This document shows positions 55,342 to 64,000 of a stretch of DNA of 64,000 nucleotides, in pieces. The position numbers and the translations under genes are program-made. The notes under the pieces were generated by a model. That model had not been told where the DNA came from. It did not search any database and saw nothing but the letters and a program-made list of their open reading frames with translations. Numbering within the stretch: the first letter of the stretch is position 1; every line of letters starts with the position of its first letter. This DNA is from Ceratopteris richardii (lineage: Eukaryota; Streptophyta; Polypodiopsida; Polypodiales; Pteridaceae), in assembly GCA_020310875.1 (NCBI GenBank), contig CM035431.1:16786267-16850266 (forward strand), read 5' to 3'.

Positions 55342-57870
55342 ATCGGTACCAGAGAAGGTTGCCACTTCATCTAGAGTGTCGTAGACATCCCTCTAGTCAT
55401 AGTCTCAAGATCGCACAAAAATTGGTGAGCATACTCGGGGTGATTAAAGCTGCTTTGCTCTGTGGTGTGAAAATTTTTATTTGATCTCATTTCGACCATG
55501 TCAATGCACTATAAATTGATTATGCAGGAAATTTTATCCTTTTGTTCCAAACATACATATAGGTTTTGGTTCACTAGTATGAGTGTCTTGAAGCCTCTTA
55601 TACGTTTAGTAGAGCTTGATAGGATATTTATGTTCAACTTTTTGAGAAATCATAAATTTTCTACATCATACTATTTAGTAACCAATTATGGCTGAAAGTA
55701 ATGATTTATTATGCAGGTTGGTTATTGAGGATAAGTCGGGTGGTAATAATTACTTGTTGTGGGAATACATGATGCATCATGTATTGGTAGCAAAAGGGCT
55801 ATGGAATATTGTGCATGGTGTTGAAAATCTACTACACCTAGAAATACAATTAATGAAGGTTATGCAGGTGGTGTTGAAGATGATGATTTTCAATTTCCTC
55901 GTCATACTCTAATTACTATTGCACCTACTATAGAGCAAGTTCATTAGGATGGTAGAGATGTAGAGGCACATGCATTGATAAATTTATCTATCAAATGTGT
56001 GATTATCCCTCATATTCTCTCTTGCAAGACAACAAAAGATGTTTCAAATCTCTTACAATGTTATACCAACCAAGAAATGAACCTTATATCACTTACCTCT
56101 GAAAACAAGTGGAGAGTGAGCATATGAATGAAGGAGATTCAATGGATAGTTTTTTTTACAAAGATCAAAGATTTGAAAGAATAGATGATTTCTATTGATG
56201 AAACTTTTCTAGGTAGTTCACTTGTGTAGATGGTTCTAAATAGTCTTCTAGATTCATATCATAGTGATTGATTCTACTCTTTGGTTGATGATGAAAGGCA
56301 ATCCAAATGCATTAACATTTGAGGAGTTACTCTCTATTTTGTTGCAAAAAGACCAGACCAAGTAGAGCATGTCAAGTATGTGTGTTGTAGAGCAAGACTT
56401 CTTAGCTAGTCAAAAGGGCAAAGGTAAATGGAGCTCATTTACTAGTAAGAAGAAATCTGCTAATTTTACACCAAAGAAGGAAGACAAAGATGACAAAAAA
56501 ACATAAAATCATAAACAATTTTGCAAGTAATATAAGTCAAATGATCATAAACTTGTTCACATGATCATAAACATAAACTCATAAACAATTTTGCAAGTAG
56601 TATATGTGTGTTGTCATAAAGAGATGTTCTAAACTTGTTGCAAAGGTGGAAAAGAGGAAAGAAGTTTGAATGGTTGTTGTAAAATCCTCTACACCTAAGA
56701 TAGAGTCTAATAATCTTGTTTAAAATGAAAAATGGGCATTTACTATTGTTTGCAGCTATTACCCGTCTTCACATGAGTAATGTATGTCTGTAGTAGACTC
56801 ATTTGTTTGGTACTTTTATAGTGGTGTGACCAAACATATTACCTTGTTGTACAATTTCTTCACTTCACTTAAGCATGCCCTAGAGGGAATATTATCATAT
56901 GTTCCAACAAATCCTCTTATCTTGCAATGGGATTCGGAAAGATCATTATGAACACTACTGATAGAAGTTCTTTCACAATTGTAAGATGCCTTATATATGC
57001 CACGGATCAAAAGAAATATGTTATGAGTTTTAGCAAGAGCCAAGATTGGCTTGGCTATCAAATTTATTGATGACATATGTACAGTTCATGATCTCTCAAA
57101 TGATGATGTTATTATTGGTTCTTGATTTTTATGTCATGGTTTGTATAAGCTCATAGATTATGTCAGTTCTGTGAATGATTTAGCATGTGAAGTTCATGAT
57201 TCTCAGGATATCTCATGCATTTTGGTCATTTGAATTTTCATGGTTTGCTTCATCTACAAAAATCTAAAATGATGTCCTCTCTACCCAAACTTGAGGCACC
57301 TTCTAAACATATATGCAAAGGTTATATCTTGGGCAAAATGTAGTGTTCCTCCTCCCTCAAAGATGTTCAGTTAGAATTGCTCACAAGTTGCAGCTTGTTC
57401 ATGGTGATGTCAGTGGTCCAATGTGGGCACCTTCATTTGGGAATTACTTAGACTTTGTGATTTTCATTGATGACTTTTCTATGCATGCATGGCTTTTTAT
57501 CCATTGAAAGCAAAATCCAATGTATTTATGTGCTTTGAACAGCTCCTCATTATAGTTAAAAATCTATCAGCATGCAAAATGGGTACCCACCATTCTAACC
57601 AAGGGGGGAATATTTGTTTTGAGTTTAATCATTTCTCATTGAATGTGGGATAAACCATCCATTTGTAGTGCCATACACACATCAACAAAATGGAGTTGTT
57701 GAAAGCAACAATAGTTCTCTCATGGAAAGGCAAGGTCTATGGTCAAAACTCACGCTTTACCACATAGCTTTTGGCCGAGGTTGTTATGTGTGCAGCGTAT
57801 GTACTTAGGTTGTTATGTGTGCAACATATGTACTTAATATGTGTCCCACCAAATTATTGGAGTCTATCAC
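55108..57870 (+). mobile_element. Copia-5: Copia element, 5' half, interrupted by Copia-6
   Basis: 5' LTR 55,108-55,341, primer site (TCGGTACCAGAGAAGG), gag (about 55,690-56,350), protease traces (about 56,810-57,130), GAG-pre-integrase and integrase (about 57,220-57,770). It stops at about 57,870, where a minus-strand LTR begins. The rest, if any, would lie beyond the window. Heavily broken, of the same family as Copia-4, old. Confidence 0.8.
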
Positions 57871-58090
57871 ATTGGAGTTCAAGGTTTGCAAAAGCACACA
57901 CACAACACAAGGAAGAAGAAGAATCTTGGAGCACAACACAACTCAAAATTAATCACCAAGTGAATATAAAAAGATAAGTGACCCATTAGGGTTATATTTG
58001 TACATAGAAGCCAAGGGAAAAACTTCCTAAAAGGTGCCTCGATGGTCCTAAATGTGTTCACACACTTCATCATCAAAATATATCCAAAAA
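57871..58090 (-). repeat. Copia-6 LTR (3' LTR)
   Basis: About 220 bases. On the plus strand TTGGAGTTCAAGG ... ATATATCCAAAAA, followed by a C-rich run that is the purine tract on the minus strand. It matches the Copia-4 LTR in reverse. Confidence 0.78.
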
Positions 58091-59969
58091 CCCCCTTCGG
58101 AAGTGATGCGATGAACAAAGAGCAAGCACCAATGTATAAGGAAGTGTTAATCTATGTGGAAATATATCAATCCACAAAAGGAAGTAAACTCAAAGCTTTG
58201 TAGAAAGCTTCAAACTTCTCCATAGGCAAAGCCTTTGTGAAAAGGTTTGCAACATTAGCTTGTGTGGAAACATATGCCAAACTGATCTCTCTAGCATAGA
58301 ACCTATCCCTAATATAATGATAGTGCACCCCAATTTGCTTAGTATGAGTTTGGAACAAATGGTTCCTTGCAACTAACAATGCCTTTTGATTGTCTCAGTG
58401 AAGGTGGTGGTGGTGGTAGAAGACTGACCAACACCAAAATCAGTCAAAAGGCATCTGAGCCACACACACTTAATACTCGCTATGAAAGCTTCCCTATACT
58501 CAGCCTCACAACTAGAAGCAGTAGGCCAATTCTTGCTCAACCAAGATATGCATGAGCTACCAATCATGAAGCAAAAACAACTAGTGGACACACGAGTGTC
58601 ATAACAACTAGCAAAGTATGAGTAAGAAAAACCATGTAAATCTGATGGTAATGATCCCCCCCTTGGGATAAAACAACCCAAGTACTTAGGTACCAGTGAC
58701 CACTCAAGTAGCAAAAGGTGTGCTTAACCACCTGCCAATGCTTGACACTTGGGCAATGCATAAAATTGCTCATACGAGAGATAACAAACTGAATATCAGG
58801 TCGAGTTATGCATAAATAATAAATGAAGCATCCAACAGCCTACTGATAGAGAACAACAGAAAATGCATCTCCAACATCATACAGACTCAACCATAAACTT
58901 GTTTCCATAAGAGTGGCAATGGGTTTGCAATCTTCGACCAAAATGCTGCAATAATGTGTCAAAATATTTTGTTTGACATAGAGCTATTCCCCCATCAACT
59001 TGGATAAATTGAATGCCCAAATTCCCCAAATCTTACATCTCAAAAGAGGCATACAAATCAGCCTTAAATTCAGCACTATGCTTCTCATTAGGACCAGCAT
59101 GTCATCAACATATACTAGGATGATCAAAATTAGATAATCCAAACACTTCACATATAAGGTGCTCTCAGTAGGACTACTCTCAAAACCATGTACAATCTAG
59201 TAGGCATGTATCTTTTCATACCAAGCACATGGTGCTTGCTTCAAACCAAGACATGTATCCCCTCCCCTCCCCCCTAATTAGAATGGAGGGTGCCCAATTT
59301 ACATGTTGAGAGATTTTCAGCCATAACAAAAAAATATTTGAAGCACATAAACACTTCAGACTTTTCTTTGAATGGATACACCTATGCATGCCTGGAGAAA
59401 TCATCAATAAAATTCATGAAGTAAAGGTAGTTTCCAAAAGAAGGTTTTTGCATAAGACTAGAGACATCACTATGAAGAAGCTACAATTTATGAGGAACTC
59501 GAATTGAACCATCCTTTGGGAAGGAGGAATTTTGCATTTTGCCCAAAATACAACTTCAAAGACATGTTTACACGGGTTCCTCACATTTGGGTAGAGAGGA
59601 CACCATTTCAATTTTTTGTAGGCATAGCAAACTAGCGAAATTCATATGACCAAAGCATGCATGCCAAAGCTTTGCATCTGAGATAACTTGAAAATCTTGA
59701 ACTTCACATGTTGAACCATTCACAAACTTCACATAGTGTATGAGCTTGTACAACCCAATACATAAAATGCAAGAAGAAATAATAACATCATGATTTGACA
59801 AATCATGAATTCTATGCCTATCATCAACAAATTTGACAATCAATCCAATCTTGGCTCATGTTCAAATTGAGAGCATATTTTTCTTGATTCTTGTCACATA
59901 CAAAGCATCTGACAATATGAAAGACCTACCATCAACAATAGTTAAAATCATCTTCCCAAATCCCATTAC
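57871..59969 (-). mobile_element. Copia-6: Copia remnant nested in Copia-5, interrupted by Copia-7
   Basis: On the minus strand: a left LTR (about 57,871-58,090), RNase H (58,167-58,714: IGVHYHYIRDRFYAREISL, NLFTKALPMEKFEAF), RT/RNase H junction traces (58,770-59,230), integrase-side traces (59,240-59,610), GAG-pre-integrase and protease side (59,568-59,969: LWHACFGHMNFASLLCLQK). The coding order is incomplete. Broken, same family as Copia-3 to -5. Copia-7 begins inside its protease region. Confidence 0.8.
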
Positions 59970-60262
59970 TGTTGGGTGTGTGAAGAAGTGTGAGAGACAC
60001 ACAAGAAGCACACACAAGGAGCACAAACGCAGCAAGACACACGGAGAAGACGATGGCTAGAATAGCTCTCTCTATTGATCGATGAACTGAACTAAAGTAA
60101 GAGCTGAATAATATCCCTAAGTACAAAGTACCACCACATATGAGAGTATCAAGTATGTGGTAACATGGGGAAAAAACCTCTAGCCAGCACTAGAGTAAAA
60201 AGTGCCCATGTATAGGGAAAAGGTTCACATCAAAGCTACTCGAGGAACACATAAGTGTAACA
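59970..60262 (-). repeat. Copia-7 LTR (3' LTR)
   Basis: 293 bases with TGTT...AACA ends. The purine tract AAGGGGGTTT (minus strand) lies immediately to the right at about 60,263-60,274. Confidence 0.82.
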
Positions 60263-60308
60263 AACCCCCTTGGAGCGAATGATGTGAACACATACAGGGA
60301 GTGACAGA

Positions 60309-61109
60309 TCAGCCCCCACAAGGTAATAAGCCTAAAGCTTTGCGAAAAGCTTCAAACTTTTCCCATGGAAGAGCTTTGGTGAATATGTCTTCCACATTAT
60401 CTTGTGTAGGCACGTATACCAAATCAATATCTTCTGCATGAAGGTGCTCTCTCACATAGTGATAATGCACCTCAATATGTTTGGTCCGTGCATGAAACAC
60501 TGGGTTTTGTGCAACAACCAAAGCACTCTGACTATCTGTGAGAAGATGCATAGCAGCATCAATCTCTATGCAAAGATCCATCAATAGGCATCTCAGCCAT
60601 ATACACTCCACTGTCGCTATGAAAACTGACCTGTACTCAGCTTCACAACTCGATGTCGCCACTGTAGGTTGCTTCTTACTCAACCAAGATATGCATGAGT
60701 CTCCAAGGAAAAAGCAATTACCACTAGTGGACACGCGAGTATCATAACAACCAGCCCAATCACTATCTGTAAAAGCATGCAAGCATGGTTGAACATCTCT
60801 GCCATAAAAGAGACCTAAGCTCAAAGTGTCTCGGAGATATCTAAACACACGTTTCACCGCTTGCCAATGCTTAGTGCCAGGGCTATGCATGAATCGACTC
60901 AACTGGGAAACTGCATACTGTATATCCGGCCTTTTGTTGCATGCATATATAAGACATCCCACAGCTTGCTGATAAAGAGAAGTGTCAAATGCATCACTGG
61001 AATCCTCAACTGAGAACCTGAATCCTATCTCAATTGGTGTGGAAACTGGCTTACAATCCTCAAAATCAAAACGCCGAAGTAGTTTTTCAACATACTTTGC
61101 TTGATGCAT
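60309..61109 (-). pseudogene. Copia-7 RT end and RNase H region
   Basis: A fossil coding region of 266 codons, open throughout. QAKYVEKLLRRFDFEDCKPV, YAVSQLSRFMHSPGTKHW, FTDSDWAGCYDTRVSTSG, SSCEAEYRSVFIATVECIW, HIEVHYHYVREHLHAEDI and DIFTKALPWEKFEAF are the ordered Copia RNase H hallmarks, including the DSD and E residues of the active site. Confidence 0.92.
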
Positions 61110-61151
61110 AACAATTCCCCCCTCAACGGATACAAACTGGATGTCAAGATA

Positions 61152-62669
61152 CTAGCTCAAAAGACCAAGATAAGTGACATCAAAAGTATGCTTCAAATCA
61201 GCCATAAGAATGTCAAGTTTTGCATCACATGACCCAGTCAAGAGTATGTCATCGACATAAAGAACAAGCACTATAAGATCAGTCCCATTTTTGCGTACAT
61301 AGAGTGTGCTTTCAATCGGACTACATGTGAAGCCAAGAGCAATCAAGTGCTTATGTATTTTGTCATACCATGCACGTGGAGCTTGCTTGAGACCATACAA
61401 GGCTTTATGCAAGCGACAAACCATATGCTCTTTCCCTTTCATAGCAAATCCAGGAGGTTGCTTCACATAGACCTCTTCTTGCAAATCACCATTCAAGAAG
61501 GCTGTTTTTATGTCCAATTGATGCACTTTCCAACCTCGATGGGCAGCCAATGCAACCATAGTACGAATGGTAGTCATGCATGAAGTAGGTGCAAAAGTTT
61601 CCTCATATTCAATGCCATATTGTTGCGCATATCCTTTGGCAACCAATCTAGCTTTGTAGCGATCAATGCTACCATCAGATTTTCTCTTAATCTTATAAAC
61701 CCACTTTGTACCAATGGCATTCTTTCCTTTTGGCAATTCACATAACTCCCAAGTACCATTCCTATGTATGGAATCCATTTCTGATTGCATAGCACTCATC
61801 CATTGTGGATCGTCACATGCATCTTCAAAAGAAGGTGGCTCTTCATTACATGTTGTAGCAATAAGAGAATAATCCACAAAATTACTTGATGCATGGTGAG
61901 AGCTTGATCTTGTTCTACCAAGTAAAGGTGCACTCAATTTGCTGTCCTGCAAAGTTTGTTTGAGCCACTTTGGCATAGATTGTGCACTCTTGATAGACAT
62001 GCGTTCATTATGTAAAACATCTTCAATATGTACATCATGCGTGGGCTGAATTTCATGCTCAATTTCAGCCATATTTTGACGCAAATGTTCAGCCATATGT
62101 GGCTGGAAATTTCCAACAGTTTGGATATTTTTTGACTGAAATTTTTCAGCTATGTTTGGCTGGAAATTCTCTGCATTTTCAGCCCTATTTGGCTGGAATT
62201 TTTCAGCCCTTTGAACCTTAGTTTGCTGATCTACATGGCCATAGTCAAGCGCACCATTTTGGAACAAAGGCATGAGTGTATCGAACACATCTTGTGAGCT
62301 AACTGTTGGCAGTTTTTTGCATTCAAGTAGAGGGAAAACTAAATTTTCAGCAAATACCACATCTCGACTCATAATAATTGTGTTCGTCAATGGATGGTAC
62401 AACCGATATCCCTTACTTTCAGCACTATAACCAACAAATATACATTTCTTTGCCTTGTCATCAAGTTTGTGACGTTGTTGTGATGGCACAAGAGCATATG
62501 CCAAACAACCAAACACACGCATATGACTAACCATAGGTTTATGACCATTCCAAGCCTCATAAGGAGTGATGACTCTCAATGCTTTTGTAGAGCAGCGATT
62601 CAACACATAGTTTGCACACATGACCACTTCCATCCAAAACTTATGAGGAAGATGCTTTCCTTTAACCAT
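61152..62669 (-). pseudogene. Copia-7 integrase C-terminal part, linker and RT
   Basis: A fossil coding region of 505 codons. LPHKFWMEVVMCANYVLNR, TPYEAWNGHKPMVSHMRVFG and CIFVGYSAESKGYRLYHP form the integrase C-terminus. Then comes a linker with repeated QPxxAE phrases (about 62,030-62,230), then RT with KWVYKIKRKSDGSIDRYKAR, DIKTAFLNGDLQEEVYVKQP, YGLKQAPRAWYDK and LVLYVDDILLTGS (YVDD). Open over its whole length. Confidence 0.92.
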
Positions 62670-62837
62670 ACATCATGCCATTTCAAGTAGAGTTCTATTT
62701 TAACGCTCGACAACACCATTTTGTTGAGGTGTATATGGCACCATACATTTGTGTGAAATACCTCTTTCACGAAGAAAAGCATTAAACTCATGTGACATGT
62801 ATTCACCACCATGATCCGTGCATAGAGTCAAAAGCTT

Positions 62838-63635
62838 TTATGAAGAAGAATTTTCAGCCATAGCTAAAAATGCTTTGAAGCAAGAAAATACCTCATTCTT
62901 TGCTTTCATAGGATACACCCATGTATGGCGAGTAGCATCATCAATGAAGGTAACAAAATATACAAGCTTCCCAAAAGATGGAGTCTTGACCGGACCACAT
63001 ACATCACTATGAACAAGTTGCAATTTTCTTGTAGTGTGTGTATGACTATCTTTTGGAAAAGAAGCACGATGCATTTTTCCAAGAATGCAACCTTCACATG
63101 CATGCTTTTCAATGGACTCAAGTGTAGGCAAACCAATAACCATGTCCTTCTTTTGCAAGTAGAGCAAACTATTGAAGTTTAAATGACCAAAACGAGCATG
63201 CCAAAGGTCCATTTCAGCCATGGAAGAAGTATGAGCAACTAAGGCATTCGAGGCAGCCCTCTTGTATGTATCCATACGATACAAACCATTACATAATGTA
63301 CCGGACATCACGATAACATCGCCATTGCTGAAATCATGAACCATACACTTATCATCAACAAAGTGTACATGAAGTCCAGCTTTGGCAATCAATGGAACTG
63401 GAATTAAGTTCTTCTTGATACCGGGCACATACAATGCATTTTTTAAGAGAATCACACCTCCATTTGCAGCCGTAAGCTCAATTTCTCCTACTTCAATGAT
63501 AGGATAAGAGGCATTGTTTGCACACACCACATGTCCTCCTTTAGGTGCATCTTTCAAAGAGGCAAAAAATCTTCTGCATGATGTTATGTGCTTTGAAGCA
63601 CCACTATCAAAGAAACCAATCCGAATCAGCCTCAC
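62838..63635 (-). pseudogene. Copia-7 protease, GAG-pre-integrase and integrase N-terminal part
   Basis: A fossil coding region of 265 codons. GFFDSGASKHITSCRRFFAS (DSGA protease), LLKNALYVPGIKKNLIPVPL, MDLWHARFGHLNFNSLLYLQ, ACEGCILGKMHRASFPKDS (HHCC-type zinc region) and LVHSDVCGPVKTPSFGKLVY and FIDDATRHTWVYPMKAKNEV (integrase core). Confidence 0.92.
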
Positions 63636-64000
63636 TCACAACCATACATTTAGAATGTAAAGAAGCATCATAATGACATGTAACAACACATGCCCAAAAA
63701 TCTTGAGCCATGTTAGCTTCATCATTCTTTGCATTTGCTGAATTTTCAGTAATAGACATGTTGGATTCCTTCTTCTTTTCATTGAGTTTTGCAAGCTTTC
63801 TACACTCATCAATAGTATGACCAGCCTTCCGACAATATTTGCCTTCTTCTTTTGCAAATCACCATCATTAGAGGAATGAGTGGAAGAGGAAGCTTGAGGC
63901 TTTGGTTTTGATGAACCAAAAGCTGAACCATACTTGCTTTTCCCCTTTTGTGAGATAGCAAGTGCTTGCGTTCCCTGAATCAAACCACTCCTATTCACTC
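63636..64000 (-). pseudogene. Copia-7 gag end with zinc-knuckle trace, cut by the window edge
   Basis: A fossil coding patch. A serine/lysine-rich stretch (YGSAFGSSKPKPQASSSTHS) precedes a knuckle-like region (GRCRKAGHTIDECRKLAKL-like, about 63,780-63,845) and a spacer leading to the protease. The N-terminal gag lies beyond 64,000. Confidence 0.78.

Larger units (their letters stand above)
59970..64000 (-). mobile_element. Copia-7: best-preserved Copia element, runs off the right edge
   Basis: On the minus strand: a left LTR 59,970-60,262 (TGTTGGG ... TAACA), purine tract CCAAGGGGG, RNase H and RT (60,309-62,000), integrase (about 62,300-63,200), protease (about 63,400-63,620) and the end of gag with a knuckle (63,636-64,000). 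Long frames are retained with only a few breaks in the visible part, so it is the youngest-looking Copia here. Its 5' LTR is outside the window, so age from LTRs cannot be judged. Inserted in Copia-6. Confidence 0.9.

Overview
The window looks like land-plant nuclear DNA that consists almost entirely of transposable elements. Support for a plant comes from Ty1-Copia retrotransposons with tRNA-iMet-type primer sites, a hAT element with a BED/DUF659 transposase that has spliceable introns, tRNA-headed SINEs, and Arabidopsis-type CCCTAAA motifs. The LINE ORF1 is of the coiled-coil plus RRM kind rather than the zinc-knuckle kind usual in flowering plants, so a non-flowering vascular plant is a reasonable guess, but the species cannot be named from sequence alone. 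No bacterial-type operon, CRISPR array, rRNA or tRNA gene was seen.

Bases 1-24,612 are a head-to-tail array, all on the + strand, of one APE-type LINE superfamily. There is one nearly full-length copy (E3, 3,956-8,935), one almost full-length 5'-truncated copy (E8, 12,715-17,417) and eight shorter copies. They fall into three subfamilies (A, B, C) that differ in their 3' UTRs. Every copy whose 3' end is present ends in the same small hairpin (AGGCC.../...GGCCT), a short AGACGT-containing box, and a (TTTC)n/(CT)n tail. The next truncated copy starts directly after that CT tract. A telomere-like CCCTAAA/poly-C minisatellite and long CT/CCCT tracts lie at 2,404-3,955, against the 5' end of E3. 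Two other elements sit in LINE tails at the hairpin: a SINE (1,946-2,121) and a hAT element (21,762-24,437, 8-bp target duplication GTCTCATA).

In E3 and E8, ORF1 and ORF2 share one reading frame separated by a single TAG, with no in-frame ATG before the endonuclease motif. All three subfamilies carry a canonical PCNA-binding (PIP) motif and a conserved PPMxYILHP-like tail after the ORF2 zinc knuckle.

From 24,613 to 64,000 the DNA is AT-rich and made of nested Copia-like LTR-element fossils. Copia-1 (26,375-37,202, minus, flanked by ATATG) lies inside a further LINE copy (E11). It hosts a non-coding LTR element, Copia-2 (29,639-34,713). Copia-8 (about 39,459-43,935, minus) and a short TRIM-like element (45,284-47,747) follow. 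The right third is a stack: Copia-4 (+) inside Copia-3 (-), then Copia-5 (+), Copia-6 (-) and Copia-7 (-), which runs off the right edge and is the best preserved coding region among them.

Possible host sequence is limited to islands at 38,062-39,458 (a well-bounded candidate exon on the minus strand) and 44,140-44,940 (a 44-codon ORF with one membrane segment). No host gene could be named.
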